Source: Clostridiales bacterium (lineage in GTDB: Bacteria > Bacillota > Clostridia > Saccharofermentanales > DTU023). From it: DNA of 64,000 nucleotides. Position numbers and translations under genes: made by a program. Below the pieces are notes generated by a model. That model had not been told where the DNA came from and did not search any database. It was given only the letters and a program-made list of their open reading frames with translations. Where the stretch lies: assembly GCA_004556925.1 (NCBI GenBank), contig SFFI01000001.1, forward strand, positions 1-64,000, given 5' to 3'. This document shows positions 44,561 through 53,563 of the stretch, piece after piece (position 1 is the first letter of the stretch; each line of letters begins with the position of its first letter).

Positions 44561-46303
44561 CTAGGCATCCAATGCTTGTGCAATTTTGTCCGCAACCCTC
44601 TGCTCTAAAGTGGCCAGATCTTTCTCCGCCGTGGCCTTATCCGGACGCATAACCCCCATATAAATCTTCAGCTTGGGTTCTGTGCCGGAGGGCCGGGTAG
44701 CAAACCAGTCACCGCCCGCTAATTCGTAGACCAGGACATCCGACTTATTCTGGGCCAGGGGGTAGGTCTGACCGGACTGGAGATCAAGTACTTCAGAGCT
44801 TGCAAAGTCAGAGATTTTTTCGGCCTGAAGCGGGGAAAAGAAATCCGCCTTGCTAGACCGCACGACCCGCATGGCTTCCTTGATACGCTCCTGTCCTTCA
44901 ATCCCCTCGCGGACCAAAGAGATGGTTTTTTCTGCGGCATAGCCATGCCGCTGGTAAAGCCTTTGCAGGCGGTCGTAAACCGTCTCGCCCGCTTCTGCAG
45001 CAGCGGCAGCCATTTCTCCCACCAAGAGGGAGGCAGAAACCGCATCTTTGTCGCGGACAAATTTGCCTACAAGATAGCCGAAACTCTCCTCATAACCAAA
45101 TTGGAAATGTTCCTGACCTTCATCGTCATGCGTTTGGATTACTGAAGCAATATTTTTGAAACCTGTGAGGGTCCTGTAGAGTTTTACACCATAGTGGGCA
45201 CAAATGGCATCCGGGAGGCGAGAGGACACTACGGTAGATACCACAAAGGAATTGTCCTCCAAACTGCCCTGGGCTTGCTTGGCCCCCAAGATATAGTCCA
45301 AAAGGAGGCAACCAATTTGGTTACCAGATAGTACAACAAATTCTCCCTCCCTGGTACGGCAGGCGAGGCCTAGCCGGTCAGCATCGGGGTCAGTCGCAAT
45401 CAGCAGGTCTGCTTTTTTCTCTTCCGCCAGCTGAATTCCCAATTCCAGCGCTTCCCTGGCCTCTGGGTTGGGATAGGGCGCTGTAGGAAAATCCCCGTCG
45501 GGGAGCTCTTGCTCAGGCACAACAGAGATATTTTCAAAACCCAATCTGGCCAAGAGGCGTCGGACTGGCTTATTGCCGGAACCGTGCAGGGGGCTGTAGA
45601 CAATGGATAAGTCCTTGTGCTTGGCCACTAGCCCCGGATTAATGGTGTGCGCCATAGCAAGTGCATCATAAGCCTGGTCGAGGTCCTGGCCCATGGTCAG
45701 CCAGCGGGGATCCTGGTCCAGGTCTTCCCGGCTGGGGATACTGTAGTAGCAAGCAATGGGGTCTGTAATTTGGGCAATTTCCGCAGATACTTGGTCTGAA
45801 ATTTCAACAGGTAGCTGGCCGCCATCTTCGCCGTAAGCTTTAAAGCCATTGTAGGCCTTAGGATTGTGGCTGGCGGTAATCATAATGCCGCCGGCGCAGT
45901 TAAAGTGCCGGATGGCGAAGGACAGAAGGGGGACAGGCCGGAGTTCATCGGAAAGCCGAACCTGGATGCCGTGGTAAACGAAGATCCGGGCTGACAGTTC
46001 GGCAAACTCGGGAGAGCAGTGACGGGAGTCATAGGAAATCGCGATGCCCCGCTTTTTCACCTCCTCGCCTTTACTGGCAAGGTAGCGGGCAAAGCCCTCA
46101 GCGGCCTGGGCCACCGTATAGACATTCATGCGGTTCGTGCCAAGTCCCAGAATACCCCGAAGACCGGCTGTACCAAATTGGAGGTCTTGGTAAAAAGCTT
46201 CTTCCCTTTCCTCGGGGCTTAAGGCTTGCAGATCAGCCTTTTCCTCTGCGGACAGCTGAGGATGACTTAACCATTCCTGGTAGATTTTCTGTGCTCTGGT
46301 CAT
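44561..46303 (-). CDS. Phosphoglucomutase / phosphomannomutase (alpha-D-phosphohexomutase family)
   Basis: A 580-residue cytoplasmic enzyme interconverting hexose 1- and 6-phosphates. It shows the phosphoserine loop TASHNPKAYNG near residue 146, the metal site DPDADRLG near 310 and the phosphate-binding RPSGTEPKLKIY near 545. Length and order fit the PgcA/ManB group. The start at 46303 has a GGGAGG site; a longer frame to 46351 lacks one. It would supply glucose 1-phosphate to GlgC. Confidence 0.93.
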   Translation of the reverse strand: MTRAQKIYQEWLSHPQLSAEEKADLQALSPEEREEAFYQDLQFGTAGLRGILGLGTNRMNVYTVAQAAEGFARYLASKGEEVKKRGIAISYDSRHCSPEFAELSARIFVYHGIQVRLSDELRPVPLLSFAIRHFNCAGGIMITASHNPKAYNGFKAYGEDGGQLPVEISDQVSAEIAQITDPIACYYSIPSREDLDQDPRWLTMGQDLDQAYDALAMAHTINPGLVAKHKDLSIVYSPLHGSGNKPVRRLLARLGFENISVVPEQELPDGDFPTAPYPNPEAREALELGIQLAEEKKADLLIATDPDADRLGLACRTREGEFVVLSGNQIGCLLLDYILGAKQAQGSLEDNSFVVSTVVSSRLPDAICAHYGVKLYRTLTGFKNIASVIQTHDDEGQEHFQFGYEESFGYLVGKFVRDKDAVSASLLVGEMAAAAAEAGETVYDRLQRLYQRHGYAAEKTISLVREGIEGQERIKEAMRVVRSSKADFFSPLQAEKISDFASSEVLDLQSGQTYPLAQNKSDVLVYELAGGDWFATRPSGTEPKLKIYMGVMRPDKATAEKDLATLEQRVADKIAQALDA

Positions 46304-46424
46304 AGGGGCCTCCCTCTTACAGCGCCTAGTTGGCGGGCGCGATTTTCTCATAGCTCAATTATAACATTCTTCGCCTCAGGTTCCTGCTATCACCTGGCGG
46401 GTCTGGTCCACTTCAAGGCGAATT

Positions 46425-48440
46425 TTAAGAAGCCTGAGGGCCTAAAAGCCCTTTAAGATAAATCATTTGGTCACGCAGGATAGCCGCCTCTTCAAAGTCT
46501 AGGGCTTCAGCGGCCTGATGCATTTGGGCTTCCAGGTCGGTCAGCAGCTTTTTAATCTGCTTGGGTGTCAAGTCAGGTTGGAAACCTTCCTTGGGCTCTA
46601 GCTCGGCCACTAGGGCCTCTTCTTCTTCCTCTAGCTCGTACCGGGTATCCATAATCTCCCGGACTTCTTTGTGTACGGTTTGTGGGCTTATCCCATGGGC
46701 CTCATTAAAGGCTTCTTGAATTTGGCGCCGGCGCTCAGTCTCGGTGATGGCCTGGTACATGGATTCCGTTACCTCATCTGCGTAAAGCACTACCCGGCCA
46801 TGCACATTACGGGCTGCCCGGCCCATAATCTGAATGAGGGAGGTGGTGGACCGCAGGAAGCCTTCTTTGTCTGCATCCAGAATGGCGATAAGGGAAACTT
46901 CTGGCAGGTCTAGCCCCTCACGCAGGAGGTTAATGCCCACTAAGATATCAAACTTATTTTGACGGAGGTCGCGCAGGATTTCCAAGCGTTCTACGGTTTT
47001 AATTTCAGAGTGCAAGTAGCGCACCCGGTAACCCTCAGCCACCAGGTAGTCGGTAAGGTCCTCTGCCATCCGCTTAGTTAAGGTAAGGATGAGACTCTTC
47101 TCCCCTTTGGCATTATTCTGATCCAGCTCGGCCGTGAGGTCGTCAATCTGGGTCGCCACTGGCCGGACATAGACCAAGGGGTCCAAAAGGCCGGTGGGCC
47201 GGATAATTTGTTCTGCGACCTGTTTGGCATGTTCCGCCTCATATTTTGAGGGGGTAGCAGAAACAAAAATGGTCTGACCCATACGGGCCTCAAATTCGGG
47301 AAATTTCAAGGGCCGGTTGTCAAAGGCAGAGGGGAGGCGGAAACCATAGTCCACCAGGGAGACCTTACGAGAATGGTCACCGTTGTACATGGCCCCAACT
47401 TGGGGAATGGTGACGTGAGATTCATCAATAAAGAGCAGATAGTCTTCCGGGAAAAAGTCTAGCAGGGTGTAGGGCGGCTCGCCCGGGGCTCTGCCATCCA
47501 TGTGGCGGGAGTAGTTCTCAATCCCCTTACAGAAGCCGGTTTCCAAAAGAATCTCCATATCGTAGCGGGTCCTCTGTTCCAGCCGATAGGCCTCCATGAG
47601 CTTGCCCTGGTCTCTGAGGGCAGCCAGGCGTTGGTCTAGCTCGTGCTCAATGGAGACCACAGCTTTCTTGAGTTTTTCCTGGGTTGTAGCATAGTGGGAG
47701 GCCGGATAAATCTGTACATAGGTACAGCCCCGCAAGGGCTTCATGGTGAGGGCATCTAGTTCAGAAATTTTTTCAATTTCATCCCCGAAAAAGGATACAC
47801 GGGTAATCAGGTTTTCTGAGGACGCAGGGAAAATATCCAGGGTATCTCCCCGGGGCCGGAAGGTGCCACGGTGGAGGTCCAGGTCATTACGCTGGTATTG
47901 AATGGAGACTAGTTCTGCAATGACTTCTTCACGGGACTTTTGTTGGCCCGGTCTCAGGTGCACCATGAGGTGCTTATAATCCTCAGGGTTACCAATGCCA
48001 TAAATGCAGGATACTGAAGCCACCACAATCACATCCCGTCGCTCCATAAGAGAGTTAGTGGCCGCATGACGGAGGCGGTCTATTTCGTCGTTGATAGCCG
48101 AGTCTTTTTCAATATAGGTGTCCGTAGAGGCTATGTAGGCTTCCGGCTGGTAGTAGTCATAGTAAGACACAAAGTATTCCACCGCGTTTTCAGGGAAAAG
48201 GGCCTTGAATTCCTGCCAGAGCTGGCCCGCTAGGGTCTTATTGTGGGCCAAAACCAGGGCAGGCCGCTGGGTCCTTTGGATGACCTGGGCCATGGTATAG
48301 GTTTTGCCCGACCCTGTAACGCCCAAGAGGGTTTGGGCTGGCATACCCTGATCTAAACCTGCCACAAGGGTGTCTATCGCTTGCGGCTGGTCACCGGCGG
48401 GTTGGTAGGCGGAGGAGAGCTGAAACTTTTGTGCGTACAT
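46425..48440 (-). CDS. uvrB: Excinuclease ABC subunit B
   Basis: A 671-residue damage-verification helicase of nucleotide excision repair. It has Walker A VTGSGKTYTMA near residue 42, the beta-hairpin region YYDYYQPEAYIASTDTYIEKD near 92, helicase motifs DESH near 340 and SATPS near 385, LREGLDLPEV near 508, QIMGRAARN near 540 and the C-terminal UvrC-binding helix pair near 630-665. Partners uvrA and uvrC are not in the window. It is 12 bases from the uracil-DNA glycosylase gene and probably cotranscribed. Confidence 0.97.
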   Translation of the reverse strand: MYAQKFQLSSAYQPAGDQPQAIDTLVAGLDQGMPAQTLLGVTGSGKTYTMAQVIQRTQRPALVLAHNKTLAGQLWQEFKALFPENAVEYFVSYYDYYQPEAYIASTDTYIEKDSAINDEIDRLRHAATNSLMERRDVIVVASVSCIYGIGNPEDYKHLMVHLRPGQQKSREEVIAELVSIQYQRNDLDLHRGTFRPRGDTLDIFPASSENLITRVSFFGDEIEKISELDALTMKPLRGCTYVQIYPASHYATTQEKLKKAVVSIEHELDQRLAALRDQGKLMEAYRLEQRTRYDMEILLETGFCKGIENYSRHMDGRAPGEPPYTLLDFFPEDYLLFIDESHVTIPQVGAMYNGDHSRKVSLVDYGFRLPSAFDNRPLKFPEFEARMGQTIFVSATPSKYEAEHAKQVAEQIIRPTGLLDPLVYVRPVATQIDDLTAELDQNNAKGEKSLILTLTKRMAEDLTDYLVAEGYRVRYLHSEIKTVERLEILRDLRQNKFDILVGINLLREGLDLPEVSLIAILDADKEGFLRSTTSLIQIMGRAARNVHGRVVLYADEVTESMYQAITETERRRQIQEAFNEAHGISPQTVHKEVREIMDTRYELEEEEEALVAELEPKEGFQPDLTPKQIKKLLTDLEAQMHQAAEALDFEEAAILRDQMIYLKGLLGPQAS

Positions 48441-48452
48441 ATCCGGCGCCTT

Positions 48453-49073
48453 TTAACCTTGCTGGGAATGCTCGCTGAGGGATTGGCTCAGTGGGGCTTT
48501 CAGGCCCAGGGCTTCCAGCTTAGCCTGAACTGCCAGGAGGTCCGCCCATAGTTCATCACGTTTAGACATGTTGCGCAAGATGTAGGCCGGGTGGAAGGTG
48601 GGCATGATATAGAAAGACTTCTGCTCGATCCATTGGCCCCTCACCCGCGAGATGGGTTCTTTACCGCCCGTAAAATATTTATAGGCGGTTGACCCACACA
48701 GTAAGATAACCCGGGGCTTGACCAGGGCAAATTGAGCGTTAAGGAGACGGCGGCAGGCCTTGGCTTCTTCTTCAGTAGGCACCCTATTTTCTGGAGGCCG
48801 ACATTTGACGATATTGCAGATGTGAAAGTCGGCTTCGGTAAATTCTAGGGCCAGGAGGGCGTCATCCAATAGGCGCCCCGACCGGCCCACGAAGGGTCGG
48901 CCCTGCCTATCCTCTTCCCTGCCCGGACCCTCGCCAATAATCATGAGGGGGGCATTGAGGCTGCCCCGGTATACCACTACCTGATCACGAGACTGATAGA
49001 GGTCACAGTTCTTGCAGGAATTACACGCTTGTAAAAAGCCCTGCCAAGCTGTAGGTAAATCTTGAAATGACAT
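48453..49073 (-). CDS. Uracil-DNA glycosylase, iron-sulfur family 4 type
   Basis: A 206-residue DNA repair enzyme that removes uracil from DNA. The motif GEGPGREEDRQGRPFVG near residue 47 and TFHPAYILR near 160 match family 4. Four Cys (two in CNSCKNC near 17-22, one in KCRPPENR near 91, one in ACRRLL near 106) would bind a 4Fe-4S cluster. It sits directly upstream of uvrB, a repair pair. Confidence 0.9.
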   Translation of the reverse strand: MSFQDLPTAWQGFLQACNSCKNCDLYQSRDQVVVYRGSLNAPLMIIGEGPGREEDRQGRPFVGRSGRLLDDALLALEFTEADFHICNIVKCRPPENRVPTEEEAKACRRLLNAQFALVKPRVILLCGSTAYKYFTGGKEPISRVRGQWIEQKSFYIMPTFHPAYILRNMSKRDELWADLLAVQAKLEALGLKAPLSQSLSEHSQQG

Positions 49074-49184
49074 GGTCCCTTCCTTCCTTAACTTTTATAG
49101 TCTAGCATAAGCTAGCTGTCCACAAGACAGCTCTAGCTAACTTTTGCTAGGCCCCAAGTCGGTCAGAAGCAGGCATCGGGGAGA

Positions 49185-50930
49185 TTAGATGTTCATGGTG
49201 ACAGTAAAGCAGGCCCCATGGCCCGGCTCAGATTCCACCGAAGCCTCCCCGCCATAGAGCTGGGCTATGTGTTTGACGATAGAAAGTCCCAGACCCGTAC
49301 CACCCAGGCTGCGCGACCGGCCTGTGTCCACCCGGTAGAAGCGTTCAAAGATACGCTTTTGAGCCTCTGGGGAGATGCCAGGGCCGTTGTCCTTCACCAC
49401 AATCTTTACTTTTTGAGGATTGAGGCGGTAGGCTGTCACGGAAACTTTACCGCCCTCTTTGTTGTATTTGATCGCGTTGTCAATGAGGTTAATCAGAATT
49501 TGCTTGATTCGGTCTGCCTCTGCTTCTACAGGCAGGCATTCCGGCAGACTGTCTTCTGTATAGACAGAAACTTTTTTATCTGAAGCCTGGTCGTCCAGGA
49601 GGACAATCACCTCATCGATCAGCTCGCTCAAGTCAAAGCGAGAAATATTTTTAATCTTTCCCTGTTCCGCTTCAGAAAGCGAGAGGATGTCATTAATAAG
49701 ATGTTCTAAGCGTTCGGCCTCGACATCAATAATGTCATAGAAGCGCTGGGCCTGTTCGGGACTGACTTTGGGATTATCGCGCAAGGTTTCCACAAAGCCG
49801 CGGATTGAGGTAAGAGGGGTTTTCAGCTCATGGGTCACATTAGCCACAAAGTCTCGGCGGAAGGCAGCGCTCTCTTCTTCTACTGTAAGGTCATGCAGGG
49901 CTACAACCACCCCGTAGGCAGCTCCATCCACGAATATAGGTGAAATCAGGGTTTTATAACGCAAGTCCCCTTTAATCGTGGTCAGGCTGAGGATGGTATC
50001 CAGGTCCTCGCCCGTAGACATGGACTGGTCGATCAGGTCATCTAATTCTTCAGAATGGGTAAGGAGAATTTGAGGATAGGACTTATCTTCGGGGTCCAAA
50101 TTGCGGCCAAACACATACAAGGCCTGGCTGTTGCTATACAAAAGATTTTTATCTTTATCTACCAAGAGGAGAGGATCGATAATGGTATTTAAGATGGTAG
50201 AGAGTCTCGCCATACGCTGTAGACCATATTCATGGCGTTCTTCCAAGAGCTTGCTGGCCTGGTTGAACTCTACGCTTAAGGCTTGCACTTCGTTGAAGGG
50301 GGCTCCAGTGATTTCTGAGACTTGAACCGCATAATTACCCTGGCCCAAGTCTGCCATCGCTTCGCGCAAGCCCTCCAAGCTAGCAATATAGGCTTTAGTT
50401 TTCCTGCCTACCCAAATATGGCAGAGGCCCAGACTCAAAAGAGTAAACAAGCAGGCATAGAGCAAGAGGGGCCAAAATTCTTGCCAAGGGAAGGCGGGCT
50501 CAACCCCTAGGCGAATAGCGGACGATTTGCTAGGAACAAACAAAGTGTAATATAGCTTGCTGTTATGGCTTTGCTCGAAGCGGCGGATAAAAAAGCGGTC
50601 CTCCCCTGCAAAGGCCCTGCGGAACTCTTCCCGGCTTCTTTCCTTGTAGGCATTGGCTTGGTCGGGCAAACGCAAAACAACCTCGCCATCCTCCTTCAGG
50701 ATAATAAGGTTTAGATTGGGTAGCTGGGAAGACTCATACAAGGCAACACTCAGGTCCTTGATCTCTAGGCCGGATTCCCAGCCCCGCGCCAGATACTCGC
50801 CCGCTTCCAAAAGCTGGCCCTCTAGTTGGGCTTGGGCCCGTCTTTGAGTATGGAAGGCCGCCACTGCTAAAAAAAGGATGAGGCTGCCGAGCAAAATAAG
50901 TACAAGACCGCGCATCAGATCTTTTTTCAT
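49185..50930 (-). CDS. phoR: Sensor histidine kinase, PhoR-like
   Basis: A 581-residue membrane kinase with two transmembrane helices (about 8-30 and 150-172) enclosing an extracytoplasmic domain, then HAMP, PAS, HisKA with VTHELKTPLTS near 366, and HATPase with NLIDNAIKYN near 476, DNGPGIS and GTGLGLSIVKHIA. The layout equals PhoR/WalK. Its place next to phoP, phoU and pst argues for PhoR, sensing phosphate limitation through Pst/PhoU. It starts 69 bases after the regulator gene with an AAGGAGG site. Confidence 0.88.
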   Translation of the reverse strand: MKKDLMRGLVLILLGSLILFLAVAAFHTQRRAQAQLEGQLLEAGEYLARGWESGLEIKDLSVALYESSQLPNLNLIILKEDGEVVLRLPDQANAYKERSREEFRRAFAGEDRFFIRRFEQSHNSKLYYTLFVPSKSSAIRLGVEPAFPWQEFWPLLLYACLFTLLSLGLCHIWVGRKTKAYIASLEGLREAMADLGQGNYAVQVSEITGAPFNEVQALSVEFNQASKLLEERHEYGLQRMARLSTILNTIIDPLLLVDKDKNLLYSNSQALYVFGRNLDPEDKSYPQILLTHSEELDDLIDQSMSTGEDLDTILSLTTIKGDLRYKTLISPIFVDGAAYGVVVALHDLTVEEESAAFRRDFVANVTHELKTPLTSIRGFVETLRDNPKVSPEQAQRFYDIIDVEAERLEHLINDILSLSEAEQGKIKNISRFDLSELIDEVIVLLDDQASDKKVSVYTEDSLPECLPVEAEADRIKQILINLIDNAIKYNKEGGKVSVTAYRLNPQKVKIVVKDNGPGISPEAQKRIFERFYRVDTGRSRSLGGTGLGLSIVKHIAQLYGGEASVESEPGHGACFTVTMNI

Positions 50931-50999
50931 ACACCCTCCTTAAAAACCAGGAAAGCAAATGCTAGGGGCATTTTAACATGCGGCCCTGACCAGTGTGGC

Positions 51000-51788
51000 C
51001 TAGTCTTCTTCCTTAAAGCGGTAGCCAAAGCCCCTTACGGTCTGGATTAACTCTGGCTTGGAGCTATCGTCTTCAATCTTACGGCGCAACTGCCTAATAT
51101 GGACATCTACTGTTCGGGTTTCACCAGAATAATCATAGCCCCACACATAGTTCAAGAGGTCATCTCGGCTGTAAGCATTGCCACGGTGGAGCATGAGAAA
51201 CTTCAATAGCTCATATTCCCTGTGGGTCATTTCCAGTTCTTGCTTATCCTTAAACACAACGTGGCGAGCATCGTCCAAGGTAATGTCCCCTGCCCGGATT
51301 TGCTTACGCTTGTCGTCTTCGGGACTAGGCGGATTGTTGGGGGCCTGCAGGGTATATTCTGGCAGAGGGCTGGTTTGATTTTCAGCCTGCTGGCGGAGCA
51401 TTTTGACATGACGGCGGAGGAGGGCCCGTACCCGGGCTAAAAACTCCCGGATACCAAAGGGCTTGGTGACATAATCGTCTGCGCCAATCTCCAGGCCTTT
51501 AACCTTATCTTGTTCTGTTCCCCTAGCCGTCAGCATCATGACCAAGCTGTATTGATAGGTTTGGCTGGCCCTCAGGCGTTCGCAGATTTCTAGGCCGTCC
51601 ATGTTAGGTAGCATGAGGTCTAAAATAAAAAGGGTCACAGGAGGGAAGGCCTCTTTTTCCAGGTAGGCAAACATATCTTCCCCAGAAACAAAGCTTTGGC
51701 AAGCATAGCCTTCATTTTGCAGGTTGAACTCCAGGAGCTCAGCAATGGACTGCTCATCTTCGACAATGATCAGTTGTGGTCTACTCAT
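51000..51788 (-). CDS. phoP: Response regulator, PhoP/PhoB-like (OmpR family)
   Basis: A 262-residue two-component regulator. The receiver has an acidic pair in VEDEQ near residue 10, the phospho-acceptor Asp in FILDLMLPNMDG near 59, the switch Thr in LTARG and Lys in YVTKPFG near 109. The C-terminal winged helix ends with RTVDVHIRQLRRKIE and IQTVRGFGYRF, typical of OmpR-class DNA binders. A long linker (about 125-160) lies between. It is cotranscribed with phoR and should bind TTAACA-type boxes. Confidence 0.9.
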   Translation of the reverse strand: MSRPQLIIVEDEQSIAELLEFNLQNEGYACQSFVSGEDMFAYLEKEAFPPVTLFILDLMLPNMDGLEICERLRASQTYQYSLVMMLTARGTEQDKVKGLEIGADDYVTKPFGIREFLARVRALLRRHVKMLRQQAENQTSPLPEYTLQAPNNPPSPEDDKRKQIRAGDITLDDARHVVFKDKQELEMTHREYELLKFLMLHRGNAYSRDDLLNYVWGYDYSGETRTVDVHIRQLRRKIEDDSSKPELIQTVRGFGYRFKEED

Positions 51789-51835
51789 GGTCGCCCTCTT
51801 TCATATCTAACCTAGGTCTTTTGGACTGCAAGGAC

Positions 51836-52534
51836 TTAAACACTTTCCTGCTCAGCTGACTCTGCTTTAGCTTGTTTTTCTTCTTCAAAGAAGTCAAAGG
51901 CCCCCTCCAAGTAATAAATGACCCATTCTGCTACGTTCTCGGCATGGTCTGCACAGCGTTCCACATGCTTGGCGATCATGAGCAAGTTCAGATAGCCCTC
52001 AATATTTCTCGTATCATCTTTCATGGAACGTACCAGCTCACTGTAGACAAAGGCATACAGGTTATCTACCAGGTCATCCATTTTAATGACCGCCAAGGCC
52101 TTTTCTCTGTCACGCGTGACATAGGCATCCAGGGCAGCCGAGGTCATCTTCCGGCACTGCTCAAACATCTGGTTAAGGTCTGAAGGAATAGGCAACTTGT
52201 AGTCCCCAGCTATCATCCGGCGGGTGTGCATACAAATGTCTTCTGCATGATCCCCCATACGCTCCAAGTCTGTGATGAGCTTGAGGTTGGAGGTGATGTC
52301 CCGGAGGTCGCTGGCTACCGGCTGCTGGCGGGCTATTAGGAGCACACAGGCCTTGTTGATCTGCATGGTGGCCTGGTCGATGATGTCATCCTTGGCAATC
52401 ACTTGGTCACATAAGTCTTGGTCATAGTTAACCAAGGCCTGGTTAGCACTGCCCAGGGCGGTTTCTACAAGTGAACCCAGGCGGATCATATCGTTATGGA
52501 GTGTTTCCATTTCCTTAGTAAATTCAATGCGCAT
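51836..52534 (-). CDS. phoU: Phosphate transport system regulator PhoU
   Basis: A 232-residue two-repeat helical protein that links Pst activity to the PhoR kinase. Both PhoU repeats (about 10-100 and 110-210) carry the metal-binding E/D-x3-D patterns (GDHAEDICMH, CADHAENVAEW). The second in-frame ATG at 52534 is preferred, since AAGG lies six bases before it; the first at 52540 would be two codons longer. It lies between pstB and phoP, and a TTAACA repeat pair lies 80 bases upstream. Confidence 0.93.
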   Translation of the reverse strand: MRIEFTKEMETLHNDMIRLGSLVETALGSANQALVNYDQDLCDQVIAKDDIIDQATMQINKACVLLIARQQPVASDLRDITSNLKLITDLERMGDHAEDICMHTRRMIAGDYKLPIPSDLNQMFEQCRKMTSAALDAYVTRDREKALAVIKMDDLVDNLYAFVYSELVRSMKDDTRNIEGYLNLLMIAKHVERCADHAENVAEWVIYYLEGAFDFFEEEKQAKAESAEQESV

Positions 52535-52609
52535 ACTCATCCTTATGGCCTCCGCATCATTGCATATTCAAGCATTTGCAAAAATTGCTGCTTGAGTTTC
52601 TGGTTGAGA

Positions 52610-52626
52610 TTAACAAATAATTAACA
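52610..52626. promoter_or_regulatory. PhoP-box-like tandem repeat upstream of phoU
   Basis: Two perfect TTAACA hexamers start at 52610 and 52621 on the plus strand, an 11-bp period as in the Firmicute PhoP box (TTAACA-N5-TTAACA). The site lies between the pstB stop and phoU. A hairpin CAAGCA...TGCTTG (52569-52594) follows in the phoU leader. Its function is inferred from the repeats and the pho neighbourhood. Confidence 0.65.
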
Positions 52627-52651
52627 TTATTGAGCATATACCTGGTAAGAA

Positions 52652-53485
52652 TCAACCGAATTTACCCGAGATATAAGCTTCTGTACGGGGATCCTGGGGA
52701 AGGTGGAAGATTTGGTCCGTTTCTCCCTCTTCGATGATTTCCCCTAGGAGGAAGAAGGCTGTCCGGTCACTCACCCGGGCTGCCTGCGCCATGGAGTGGG
52801 TGACGATAATAATCGTAAATTCTCCCTTGAGTTCCATAACCAGGTCTTCAATCCTTGAGGTGGCCAAGGGGTCTAGGGCCGAGGTGGGCTCATCCATCAA
52901 GATGATCTCTGGTTCCAGGGCAATGGCCCGGGCAATACAAAGTCTTTGCTGCTGTCCGCCTGAAAGACTGGTGCCTGAGCGATGCAGGATATCTTTGACC
53001 TCATCCCAAAGAGCGGCTTCTCTCAAGGAAATTTCCACCCGGTCTTGGATTAGCTTTTTGTCCTTAACGCCTTGGCAACGCAAACCGTAAGCCACATTAT
53101 CAAAAATCGACATGGGGAAAGGGTTGGGCTGCTGGAAGACCATGCCCACCTTGGTCCGCAGGGCAACGACGTCTGTCTCCTTGCTGTTGATGTCTTCATC
53201 ATGCAGGATGATTTGCCCTTCAACCCGGCAGCCTTCTACCAAGTCGTTCATCCGGTTGAAACACCGCAAAAAAGTTGACTTACCGCAGCCGGAGGGGCCA
53301 ATGAAAGCCTGGACTTTTTTTTCGGGGATCCGGATATTAATATCCTTGAGCGCCTGAAAATCCCCATAGAAGAGGTTAAGCTTGGAAACGACAATATCAT
53401 CACCGCTAGCCAGGGCTGGGGCATCCAAGTCTACCAAGCCCTCTGCCTCTTCTCTTGTCTTTGCTTTTACTTGTGTATCATTCAT
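52652..53485 (-). CDS. pstB: Phosphate ABC transporter ATP-binding protein
   Basis: A 277-residue cytoplasmic ATPase driving phosphate import. It has Walker A GPSGCGKSTFLRC near residue 68, the PstB-type RMNDL loop, the signature LSGGQQQRLCIARAIA near 178 and Walker B ILMDEPTSALDP near 200. The first 28 residues are a variable extension. It follows pstA and precedes phoU on the same strand. Confidence 0.96.
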   Translation of the reverse strand: MNDTQVKAKTREEAEGLVDLDAPALASGDDIVVSKLNLFYGDFQALKDINIRIPEKKVQAFIGPSGCGKSTFLRCFNRMNDLVEGCRVEGQIILHDEDINSKETDVVALRTKVGMVFQQPNPFPMSIFDNVAYGLRCQGVKDKKLIQDRVEISLREAALWDEVKDILHRSGTSLSGGQQQRLCIARAIALEPEIILMDEPTSALDPLATSRIEDLVMELKGEFTIIIVTHSMAQAARVSDRTAFFLLGEIIEEGETDQIFHLPQDPRTEAYISGKFG

Positions 53486-53563
53486 CTTGTACTCCTTACA
53501 GAGTGGAGACGCCTTAGTCTCCTATTAATCTTTAGTTGAATTGTCATAGGTAAAGTATTAAAT

